Positions 54,430-64,000 of a stretch of 64,000 bases of DNA are shown one piece after another. Position 1 is the stretch's first letter. Every line of letters starts with the position of its first letter. Location: contig OY998175.1 in NCBI GenBank assembly GCA_963921935.1, forward strand, positions 203,810,655-203,874,654. Reading direction: 5' to 3'. Both the position numbers and the translations under genes were made by a program. The DNA comes from Galeruca laticollis. Its lineage: Eukaryota > Arthropoda > Insecta > Coleoptera > Chrysomelidae. The notes beneath the pieces were generated by a model, which was not told where the DNA came from, did no database searches, and saw nothing but the letters and a program-made list of their open reading frames with translations.

Positions 54430-54535
54430 TCCTTATTTGGTTATACCGTGCTGGTGACAGCAAATGAGCCATAAACATGCATATCCGCGGTTACGACTCT
54501 GTTTCAGTAGCCCTTTTTCTTCCCATGAATCTCTT
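54430..54535 (+). repeat. Diverged second copy of the hammerhead-bearing repeat
   Basis: TTATTTGGTTATACCGTG, then CTGGTGA, AAATGAGCCATAAACATGCA and TATCCGCGG align with 2814-2871. All three ribozyme landmarks are altered (CTGATGA to CTGGTGA, GAAA to TAAA, GTC to ATC), so it should be inactive. The extra A before (G/T)AAA is shared with copy 1. The right edge (CCCATGAATCTCTTTGTT) matches the inverted left edge of copy 1. Confidence 0.7.
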
Positions 54536-54540
54536 TGTTA

Positions 54541-54541
54541 T

Positions 54542-54616
<75 letters not shown>
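54541..54616. repeat. (AT)n microsatellite
   Basis: Pure AT tract with one phase slip, immediately after the hammerhead-family copy. Confidence 0.9.
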
Positions 54617-54619
<3 letters not shown>

Positions 54620-54654
54620 TGTTGGGAATATTACGAGGGAACATATATTTTAAA

Positions 54655-54918
54655 GTAAATGTGTTAGAAAGAGACAAAATACATACAAATTCAGATCTGG
54701 CTCCCAACGATTTCTTTTTCTGGGGTTTTATAATATCGAGAATTTATGGGTTCCAAGAAAACAGAGCCACTTCTTCAAATGAACTAAGGAAACAAATTTT
54801 GCAAATTTGTATGCAAATAACACCTGAAATGCTGCTCATGCGTGTTCGCCAAGAATTTTATAACCGTCTCGGTTACTGCTTAGCTCAAAACAGGGGTTTA
54901 TTCGAGCATTTGATTTGA
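54655..54918 (+). pseudogene. Transposase C-terminus (insect Tc1/mariner-related family)
   Basis: SDLAPNDFFFWGFIISRIYG, then SNELRKQILQICMQITPEML and the end LCQNRGLFEHLI-type sequence. This is a transposase tail very common in insect genomes (pattern DLxPxDFFLWG...ITPEML...G.F.EHL). The Asp of DFF is the last catalytic acid. Everything upstream is replaced by the (AT)n tract, so only the C-terminal 80 residues remain. Confidence 0.75.
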
Positions 54919-56117
54919 GCTCATTGAAGAATTAAGAAGTTTTATTTTTTAATTCATTACATATCATAATATTACTTTCATTTAAAAATTCTAGGCATTT
55001 TCATGAGAATACGATTTAATTTTTATTTTCGTTTTTTTTTTAATTTGTACTGTGTGCGTGTTTACACAGAGAATTCGTTCTCATATGCATAAAAACGATG
55101 AAGATGAAATTTTTTTTACTAACACATTCCAAACACAGCAGATGTTTCGAGACCAATTTCACGTTGCCAAATCTGAAAAAAAGTGAAGGATTCAATTGCT
55201 TTCAAACTGGAAACTAGAACAATTCTCAGCGTCACAATAAAATATTCAACGAATGGATGGAATTACTTATATTTTGATCTGTTACAACCTCTTGAATTAT
55301 AATCTTCTTATTACTTGTTCTCATGTTAGTACAATACATTTTACAATTAATATAAATATACAATGAAAATTGGCAATACTGTTAGTGGCTACAAAGAATT
55401 TGTAAGAGGCCGGCATTGTGGGTTTTCCACGTATGAGATCCTGCTAGCGAAAAATGAGAATTGAGATATTTGGAAACACATATTATTAATACAAATTTTA
55501 TTTTGCATGTTATGTTATTTATTCCAATACTAACCGAACTAATATAGTGAATTAGATTATTACTTCTGAATTATTTCTTTGTAAATTAATCATGAAGGGA
55601 TAAACGAAAGTAATGTTGATTTTTTTATTGTTCATTGCATCAAGCTATCAGTTTAGTACAATCTTATTATTTCTCAATTGATAAACTAAACTTTTAACAT
55701 TACACATCTGTATTTGCACGTCTCTCGAAAGTGGTGCCTACCAGACATACCTTTACACGTGGTGGGAGTATACTTCCACCACGCCTTTACACATATACAG
55801 TTATTGCACGTTTTTCACTTTATGATATCCTGGTAGCGATACACGGAATTTATATGTATTTTGTCTCTTTCTAACACATTGATGATAAAATATATGTGCC
55901 CTCATAATTTTCCTAACACTATATAAATATATATGTATGTCGTCTTTGACCCAAGATTCATCTGAACGACTTGGTGTAATATTTTTAGATTTCAAACATA
56001 AACCAATAACAACCAAATGTCAAATATCAATTTTTGTTTTACTTAGCCACACTCAAACAATATTGACAAAAATAAACATTCCTAATACCTAATTTGTTAA
56101 TATTTGTGAGTGCAATA
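54919..56117. other. No gene recognised
   Basis: GTGGTGGGAGTATACTTCCACCACG at about 55758 (first 20 bases given in part) is a short palindrome. The minus-strand frame 55801-56016 resembles nothing I know. Part may be the 5' flank of the following Harbinger gene. Confidence 0.4.
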
Positions 56118-57297
56118 ATGAATACACAGGTAGTTCGAGAGTTAACAAATATTATATTTGAAGATAGTGAATCGTCATTATCTGACGATGATATTGAAAG
56201 AAGTATATTAGCATTAGTTGGAGAGGTTGGTAGAGACAATATTTTTCGAACTCACGAATTTTTGAAGATCATAGAAAAAATGAGTGACGCAGAATTCCAA
56301 CAACATTCACGTTTGACGAGGTCTGCTTATAATTATTTATTGAACCAAATTGCCCATTTGCTGAAAAGCAACAACACATTCAAAGAAAACATTGATCCTA
56401 GTTTACAGCTACTATCAACTCTTTGGATTTTGACCACTCCAGATAGCTATAGGTAGAGTAGAAAAAAATTAATGAATTATGAAATATTTACATTGATTTT
56501 ATTTTGCAGAAGCATTGCAAGCAGGTTTGATGTGGCAAAATCCTCTTGTGTCAATAGAGAGAGTAATCAATGCAATTATTTCGATTACCGACAAAGTTTT
56601 GAAATGGCCAACACTAGAAAAAAGAACTCAAAGTGAGGAAACCTTTTATTCTATGTGTAAATTTCATGGTGGTATTGGAGCAATCGATGAAACATACATT
56701 CCCATAAAAGCACTTCATGAAAATCCAGAGACATACATAAATAGAAAGTGTTTTTATGGTGTAACTTTGTGATAGCAGAAGAAAGTTTTTAGACATTTTC
56801 TGTGGTTATCCAAGCAGTGTTAGTGAGATTCGAATTTTTAGGAATTCAACCATATTTAAAAACATCATAAGACAAAAGATGTTTGTTTTCAACCAGGCTC
56901 TTTCATATTCGGACATAAAGCATATCCAGTATATGATTGGTGTATAGCACCTTATAAAGATAGGGGATATCTCCCTCTTTATCAAGTTAGATTCAATACC
57001 CAACTTGTAAAAGCCAGACAGGTTATTGAAAGGGCATTCTGTCTGTTATTTGGAAGATTCAGAAGATTGAAATATTTAGACATAAATCGTACAAATTTAA
57101 TTCCCCACGTTGTTCAAACTGCCTGTGTCCTACGCAACATATGTTCAATGTTTAACGATGATGAGGCAAATTATGAAGAAGAAGACAATTATTTCTGCAT
57201 GAAGTCAATGCAATAGTAAATAACATACAAAATGTTCAAGAAATGGAGAATGAAGGAACTAGACTTAGAGAAAAAATAGCAAATAATTTTAATTAAT
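56118..57297 (+). pseudogene. PIF/Harbinger transposase (HARBI1-like), two exons, frameshifted
   Basis: Exon 1 (56118-56452) starts MNTQVVRELTNIIFEDSESS and ends DSYR at a donor. Exon 2 starts at 56510 after TTTGCAG with SIASRFDVAKSS, the helix-turn-helix of this family. After a frameshift come GGIGAIDETYIPIKA (first catalytic Asp), GYPSSVSEIRIFRNS (second Asp appears lost) and, in a third frame, APYKDRGYL with ARQVIERAFCLLFGRFRRLK (the catalytic Glu). It ends at about 57297. At least three frame changes show it is dead. Terminal inverted repeats were not identified. Confidence 0.8.
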
Positions 57298-57889
57298 CTA
57301 GTTTTGTAGTTTTTGGTTAAGTTAGTTATATCTATTTGTTTTATTTATTTCGTTATTTTGAAGCCAGTTAAAACATTTTTTATTGATTTGACATTGACAT
57401 TCTGATCGAGGTATGTGAACTAGCCTTTGCTTTAGAAGGACATCGGTCACAATCCTGGTAGATGCAGGAGGTGATATAACTCCTTTAAATAAGAGACACG
57501 ATAATTGATAACTACTTGCACAGGTGAATTATGACGATTTCTTCTGCATAAAGTATTTTTATTTCCGAGTTTCCAAAATACTAAAATTTTGAACGTTATT
57601 TGTTTCAGGACGTAGGTAGGTACATGTACAGAAAAAAAAGATATGGGTCATTCAAAGGACTAGCCGACTTAATAATAGAGAAAAATTTCTCTAAACCATG
57701 CAACAATGACGATAGGAAAGTTTATAATAAAAAGTGTTATGTAAAATATCACAGATTTTCCTTTCTGAACATAACTTCAAACTTTTATCATCGAATCCAT
57801 TCAATAATTTTATTAGAAAACTGAAGACTCAGTTAAATATCCATTAAGATTTTTTCATCGAACATTCAGCCCCTCACTCTCTCATTAGC
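57298..57889. other. No gene recognised
   Basis: The open frame 57600-57824 (GRYMYRKKRYGSFKGLADLI) is basic but matches no family I know. It might be the remains of a Penelope-element N-terminal region. Confidence 0.35.
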
Positions 57890-58486
57890 AGCAACCCAGT
57901 CATTCCTTGCTTGTATGGACTTCCAAAGATCCACAAGATCGACATACCAATAAGACCAGTAGTTAGCTTTACTAACACTCCGGTTTCAATTTTAGCTTCA
58001 TTTCTTCACAGGATTATAAAATACCTAACACACTCCACTCCAATATATGCAGTTAGTAACTCTTTAGATTTGATTAACAAATTATATAATTTTAATTTAC
58101 CTCAAGAAAGCTTGATGATTCCCTTTGATGTAAGTAATCTTTTCACTTCAGTTCTGAATACAGAAACCTTACCAATTGTAAGTGAGGCCTTAAGCCTTGC
58201 CCAAGTTGATGCCAATTCCATAACTTACATTTTGGCCTTGTTAAACTTTTGCCTTTCACAGGACTTTTTTGTTTTTAATGATAAATTATATAAACAACCA
58301 GATGGACTTGCCATGGGTAGTTGTTTATCACCTTTTTTAGCAGATATTTTTATGAATAATTCAGAAAACAAATTCATTATCACTGCATATAATCCAGAAA
58401 TTTTACATTGTTTAAGATATGTTGACGATTGTTTGGTATTTGTGGATGGTGACATTGGCATTGTCAACAATCTTCTACAGTGTTGA
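57890..58486 (+). pseudogene. Penelope-like element, reverse transcriptase core
   Basis: YGLPKIHKIDIPIRPVVSFT, then LMIPFDVSNLFTSV (motif A Asp), PDGLAMGSCLSPFLADIFM (motif B) and LRYVDDCLVFVDGD (catalytic YVDD). Lys-Ile-His-Lys followed by RP(I/V)VS is characteristic of Penelope-like and telomerase-like RTs rather than LINEs. The sequence ends within 25 residues after YVDD. The GIY-YIG endonuclease and the terminal repeats are not found. Confidence 0.85.
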
Positions 58487-58664
58487 TTTTACCTTTGTAC
58501 AAATAGGTTGTGCGAGGCAATTAACAAAACCGGTCGATAGTTTTCATCAGTGCCAACTTTGTTTTCTTACACGTGTTTATTTAAAATATTCCGATTAGAG
58601 TTTTTAACTAAATAATTTTCCCCCCATCATAGGGGATCAAAAAGGTACGTCATTCTCGACGCAA

Positions 58665-59946
58665 GTGGAATCAATTATGTTATGTGATGATGATCAAATG
58701 TTACCGATTAATAACCCTCAAAACAGCAGCGAGGTTTCTACAGTAAAACTAATTTCAAAAAAGTTCACCTCATTGTCAGATAAGTACAATTTATCTACTA
58801 TTTGGATATACATTGAAAATATTAAAAGTAGTAATTTGGGAAGGCTACATCCGATAACTGTTGGTCACATACTTTTTAAACAATTCAAGCTAACTAATAT
58901 ATTAGAAATTAAATGTATAGGTAAAAATCGAATAAAAGTTTTATTAAAATCGTTCCTTGAGGCTAATCAATTAGTTAAAAATCCTTTGTTGGAAAATCAT
59001 AATTTGGTAGCTTATATTCCAAATCATCCACTCGAATCCAAGGGTATCATTAGAGACGTTGACACTAAATATGACGAAAAATATTTGTTAGAAAATGTAG
59101 AGTCCACCTCTCCGGTAATAAATATTTATCGGACCAAACGTAAAATCCAAAGAGAGGATAACACAATTGATTATGTACCAAAAAAAAAACATTATTATTA
59201 CTTTCGAAGGTTATATTATACCAAAATATGTTGCATTCAATAAAATATATTGTCAGGTAGAACAATTTATAGGTAGATCAGTTCAATGTTATCGTTGTTT
59301 GAAGTATGGACATGTTTCTAAACAGTGTAAAAACACCCAAGAACGATGTATACAATGCGGCGAAATAAAAACAGACGAACACAGTTGCAATAAGGACAAA
59401 ATTTATTGTATTCATTGTAAATCTAACGATCACCTATCTATATCTAAAAAATGCCCTCAATATGAAAAACAGAAAAAAATTAAAACTATTATGGTTGTAC
59501 AAAAAACGTCATTTCTGGAAGCCAGAAAATACTGTGAGAACTCTATTTCTTCTTTTGTAAGTCATGATTCTTTTTCAGGCTTATCAAATTATAATAAAGA
59601 TTTTTCCAGTCTTACTAATCAAGTTAATAATAATACCACACAAACTATGATAAAAAATACTAGGGAAAGCAATAGTTTAATTCCGTCGCTACCAAGTACC
59701 AGTTGCACAAAAAACTACTCAGTTCCAATGAAAAAGAAAAGAAAATCAGACTCTCCGTCCAATCAGTCTCCTTCTGGCTCGCCTATGATTCTTTTTACTT
59801 TTGGTCCTAGTCAACCATTACCTACTAACCCCTATAAATCCAATTTTAATAGTATTGAAAGTAAAAAACAGAATATTGCTGACATTGTCTCCAAATTTGT
59901 ATTCAATCTATTGGATAATATTAGCTCAGTAGAAGACTTGCAATAA
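58665..59946 (+). pseudogene. I-clade ORF1 (gag-like), frameshift at an A run
   Basis: Frame 1 (58665-59243, ATG likely at 58677) has KFTSLSDKYNLSTIWIYIEN and an RRM-like fold region. At 59181-59190 a run of ten A switches to the second frame (open from 59167). That frame gives ITFEGYIIPKYVAFNKIYCQ and then CYRCLKYGHVSKQC, CIQCGEIKTDEHSC and CIHCKSNDHLSISKKC, three CCHC knuckles. The tail is Ser/Asn-rich with a basic KKKRKSD cluster. The homopolymer suggests either decay or programmed slippage. I favour decay because ORF2 is damaged as well. Confidence 0.8.
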
Positions 59947-60009
59947 AAGTTCAATAATCAGTAGCATAAAACAAGTACTGGAGGATACTCTAACAGTTAA
60001 TAATTAATA

Positions 60010-63000
60010 ATGGCTCAGAAAGTTTCACTTAACATTATGCAGTGGAATGCTAGATCAGCTGTGGCAAATAAAAACAGTTTGCAACACTTTTCAAATTCTA
60101 GAAACTTGGTTTAAAAAAAAATATACAATATTGTTATAATGGTTATAATATGATCCGTAAAGACCGACATGACAGCTATGGTGCTGTTGCCATTTTAGTT
60201 CATCATTCAATAAGTTTTTGTGAATTCAAAATTAATATGAATGTGTGTAGAGGCGTGGAAATGTGTGGCATAAAAATTAAATATGGTAAATCGGAGCTAA
60301 GCCTTTTTTCTGTTTATAAACCACCTAAAATTGAATGTTCTGCTAATGATTGGCTTACACTTGTTTCACAAGCTAAAAATCCGATAATTGTGGGCGGTGA
60401 TTTTCAATGCACATAATTCGTTGTGGGGTGCACATCATAATGACACAGTTGGTATACAGCTAATCCAAGTTGCAGATGATCTTAATCTAACAGTAATGCA
60501 TAATGGACAACCCACAGTTTTAACTCGTCCTAATCAGAATGTTTCTGCGATAGATATCACCTTTTGGTCTCCTGAACTTGCTAGTAGAATTGATTGGTCA
60601 GTATTATATGATACATTAGGATTGAATCATTTTGTTATTCTTATGGAGCTTCCAATTGACCAAGTTATCAATGAATTTTTCCTTAAAAATAAATGGAAGA
60701 TGAAAAAAGGTAACTGGTCATTGTATACTGGGACAATTGAAAATACTCTTCAAGGAGATTTCTCATTAAACTCCACATCAGATAAATATCAAATCTTAAT
60801 CAGCAGTATGAATCAAGTTGCACACATTGCGATACCACAATTCAAAAATATTAAAAACTTAAAACGTTACCCCCCACCTTGGTGGAATTCAGATTGTGAA
60901 AAGATTTTGGAAGATAGACGTTTGGCTTTTTCGACTTATAAAAAAACTTCGAATTTCCAAAACTTTTTCCTTTGTCAAGAAATGATGACAAGAACAAAAA
61001 AAATATTTAAAGCTACAGTTAAACAAAACTGGATTGAGTATGTTTCTTCTCTTAATAAGTCTGTTTCGTCCTCTTCCCTTTGGAAACAAGCTAGAAGTTT
61101 TATAGAAAACCAACGTCAAGCCTTTAGATGATATCTGGATGGCAGAATTTTTTGAAAAAATTTCTCCTCCCTTCGCTGCTGTTATTTCCCGATCTAACTT
61201 CATCTAGTGATGAAAACCATTTTTTTTCAAAACCCATAACATTAACAGAGTTAAACTATGTTCTTAAAAATCGCATCAGTACTAGTCCAGGACTTGATGA
61301 AATTGAATATCCTATGATTCATAACCTTCCTGTTATTGCTAAATGTATGTTGATTGATATATTTAATGATATACTGAATAATCTATCAATAGTTAATGAG
61401 TTGAAGGATGTCATCATTATTCCTATTCTCAAGCTAGGTAAAGATCCTAATCATGCTGAATCCTATCGCCCTATATCACTTATGTCTCGTATGTTGAAAA
61501 CTTTAGAACGTACCATTAAGCACAGACTTGAATGGTGATTATTTCAGAAAAACCTCCTTGCAAGAACCCAGTTTGACTACAGAAAAGGCTGTGGTATAAT
61601 TGACGCTCTCTAACAACTCTCGTTACCGATATTCAAAATACTTATTCCACCAATAGATATTTACCTACACTTTGCGTAGATATCGAAGGTGCTTATTGTA
61701 GCGTCTGCTTACCCATTCTGAGAGAAAAAACGATTAGTAACTTCCTAATACCGATTCGATTAACTGATGCAATCATTAACTTTTATTCTCATAGAGAATT
61801 GTATATAAGAACTCATAATAATCACCTCATAGGACCTCGTTATAATATTTCAGGACTACCTCAGGGTTCAGTATCGAGTCCTCTGCTTTTTAATTTGTAT
61901 ACGACTGACTTTCATAGTATTTACGTTGACAATATCACCCCAAAAATAATTCAGTATGCGGATGACTTTCGCTGATATTCAGAGGCCAAAAAATATAATG
62001 ATGCTGTAGAGACGTTAGATAAAACATACGCATCGGCTTATAAATGGTTCATTAAAAATGGTTTTGAAGTATCTCCCACGAAATCATCAGTTCGCAGTTT
62101 TTCTAGACATAACATCCCGAATATCGATACGATTTAGTTGAATACACAAGCGTTTCCTTTTTGTAAATCAATAAAATACTTGGGAATGATAGTTGATAGG
62201 ACGTTAACCTGGAAACCCCATATCGAACATATATTGAATAGATGCAAAAGAGGTATGAATTTTTTTAAATCCATTTCTAAAACTTGGTGGGGAGCTGATA
62301 TGTCGACTTCGCTACTTTTTTATAGATCAGACATTAGATCCATAATATATTATGGATGTACACTTTATGGAGCCGCAAGTAAAAATAATTTACAAAAAAT
62401 TGACGTATTTCAAAACAAAGCTTTACGTATTTGTATGGGTGCTATGAGGTCTACTCCCATTGAATCACTTCACGTCGAAGCTTTAGAACCTCCCTTAAAA
62501 TATAGAAGAAATCATGTTAGCTATAAATTCCTCATAAAAATTATGTCTTCCAACAAATCTTTATATCACAATATATGTAAACTAAACGAATTAGATTTAA
62601 GTAACAACTACTGGATCCGCAAAAATTCACCGCCTCTCTCTGATGCTTTCCGAAACAACAACAATCTATGTGTAATTAGATCAGGAAAAAATATGACTTC
62701 AGATGATTTTGAATACTTTATTCATATGTTTAATGTCATTCAACCTAGGTATCATGTAAATCCTATGATAAGTCTTACAATTTTAAACTCCATATTAGAA
62801 AATTATTCTGATTCCATACAGATATATACTGACGCTTCCAAAAGTTTATATGGAACTGGTTGTGCGTTCTACATTCCAGGTGATAATGTCGAAAAATTGT
62901 TTAAGCTCCCCTCAGACTTCTCAGTTTTCAGCGCTGAAGCTGTGGGTTTCTATGAATCGTTAAAAATTTTTTCTTCGTCCAGGAAAAATTCTGCTATTAT

Positions 63001-63690
63001 ATTAGCTGATTCTCTGTCTGTCTTAACAGCTATACAAAATCCAACTATACCTGCTTTATCAGATAATCGTTATATATTCTATATAAAAAATGTAATTTCA
63101 ATTAAAAAAAGATAATAAACATGTACAGCTGATATGGATCAAAGCATATATAGGACTTAAACATAATGAACATGTAGATCGTTTAGCTAAAAATGCAGCA
63201 GAAAATGGCCCCTTATCTATCTATCCACTCACTGTACCAGACGTATTTGCTAATTCTAGGCAAAAACAAAGTTGTTTATGGAAAAAGTCTTGGAACGATT
63301 ATTGTAAAATATCTAATACCCAATATTCATCAATTCAACAAGAAATTCCGAATTGTTGGTTCAATTATTATTCCTGCCCACGTAAATACATTACAACTAT
63401 TGTTAGACTACACTTTGGACATGCATGTTATGCGGCACACTTATATAAAATAAAAACTCTTGACACAGGCCTGTGTCAACACTGTCATATCAAAAGTGAT
63501 CTGAATCATATTTTCTTTAACTGCATATATTCCCAAGAAAATCAAAACCTTATTAATGATTTAATAAGAATCGGATTTTTCTCACCTTTCAATATCTGCC
63601 ATCTTTTAGCTTTAAACAAAATGGAAGTATATACGGTTCTGTTGAAATTCATATACAAATCAAAGGTATGCTTGTGAATGTTTGAACCAG
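60010..63690 (+). pseudogene. I-clade ORF2: endonuclease, RT, RNase H, broken
   Basis: Starts at ATG 60010 (MAQKVSLNIMQWNARSAVAN). After frame breaks, the endonuclease reads IIVGGDF, HNSLWGAHHNDTVG and SAIDITFWSPEL. The RT reads NRISTSPGLDEIEYPMIHNL, SYRPISLMSRMLKTLERTI, LCVDIEGAY, GLPQGSVSSPLLFNLY and QYADDF (about 61955). The RNase H reads QIYTDASKSLYGTGCAFYIP, FSAEAVGFYESLK and ADSLSVLTAI. The terminal region ends with a CQHCH...HIFFNC finger at about 63477-63522. Stops or frameshifts occur at about 60110, 60410, 61131, 61538, 61975, 62134 and 63112. Confidence 0.85.
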
Positions 63691-64000
63691 ATTTGTTTAC
63701 CTCTGTTTATCCCAATTGTAGTAATTCCTATCTTTCCGTGGCCTAGTTTTGTTTGTGATAAGTTATAATGTCTTGACAAGAAGCGAGTGACCCTGTATAT
63801 CCTTATTGTAATTTTTTTTAGGTAGGTAATTTTGTCTTCTCTTAGGTGTGGATAGGTGTGAGTGAGGTGAATATATTTTTTTATTTATTAATAGTTTGTT
63901 CCTGTTGTGACTGGCCGAATGACGAGTGTCAAAGCCAAGAAAAAAAACAATCTTCTAGCAAAAATAAACCAAGTTCCCCCAGTTTCAAATTCATCCTTGA
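63691..64000. other. 3' UTR and end of the I-clade element, then unassigned sequence
   Basis: The untranslated tail ends near GTCAAAGCCAAGAAAAAAAA (about 63930-63950). The last 50 bases resemble nothing known. Confidence 0.5.

Larger units (their letters stand above)
58490..63945 (+). mobile_element. I-clade non-LTR retrotransposon, nearly full length, inactive
   Basis: A 5' UTR (from about 58490) is followed by ORF1 with zinc knuckles, ORF2 with endonuclease, RT and RNase H, and a 3' UTR ending near GCCAAGAAAAAAAAC at about 63945. Low GC and a poly(A)-like end. Several stops and frameshifts. The PLE fragment abuts its 5' side. Confidence 0.85.

Noticed and set aside
55801..56016. Minus-strand frame as the Myb/MADF partner gene of the Harbinger element
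   Set aside because: It lacks the Trp spacing of Myb/SANT or MADF domains.

Overview
The window is repeat-dominated, AT-rich nuclear DNA of an arthropod, most likely an insect. The basis is the mix of BEL/Pao, SAP-gag Ty3/gypsy, Jockey, LOA-like, RTE, I-clade, copia, Penelope, Harbinger and IS630/mariner-like remnants, spliced genes, insect-type DUF4806 and THAP proteins, and one exon of an ecdysteroid-kinase-like (CHK/EcKinase) protein. The insect order cannot be settled from the sequence. Almost everything recognisable is mobile DNA. The best host-gene candidates are the EcKinase-like terminal exon (43880-44323, minus) and, less surely, a broken THAP-domain gene whose third exon lies beyond a 13.8 kb gap (13441-13997 and 27796-27937, plus).

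Layout. 1-6128: no gene, but a fold-back element at 2717-2924 contains a hammerhead-ribozyme-like core. 6129-8505: BEL/Pao element with both LTRs and gag-protease but no reverse transcriptase or integrase. 10060-12185: Jockey element cut off inside its endonuclease. 12385-13201: opposed SAP-gag gypsy fragment. 13441-27937: THAP exons flanking a CR1/Jockey-type fragment and a probable 12 kb DNA transposon (15565-27613). That transposon carries a DUF4806 gene, several fold-back insertions and a nested 2.5 kb element with 35-bp inverted ends and a DUF7869-type gene. 29260-32909: copia, RNase H and chimeric gypsy-gag/Pao-pol/env remnants. 34874-36228: LTR-element integrase tail followed by a macro-like domain and a CCCH finger. 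36250-42640: RTE-type element interrupted by a LOA-like element with a 14-bp target duplication and by a deleted BEL/Pao element. 43880-44323: EcKinase-like exon. 45151-51800: a 40-bp-unit satellite split by a 5.6 kb two-gene DNA transposon (EnSpm/CMC-like transposase plus DUF4806 protein). 54430-64000: a second hammerhead-family copy, a transposase tail, a Harbinger pseudogene, a Penelope-like RT fragment and an almost full-length I-clade element.

The strongest leads are three. First, the hammerhead-like motif at 2822-2876. Second, two different DNA transposons with related inverted ends (CCAG followed shortly by CACA) and dense subterminal motifs, each carrying a DUF4806 gene. In one of them this gene sits beside a transposase, suggesting DUF4806 is a conserved transposition partner. 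Third, the macro-domain plus CCCH module downstream of an LTR-element integrase. Nearly all element genes carry stops or frameshifts, so most are relics. Coordinates of exons and element ends are read by eye.
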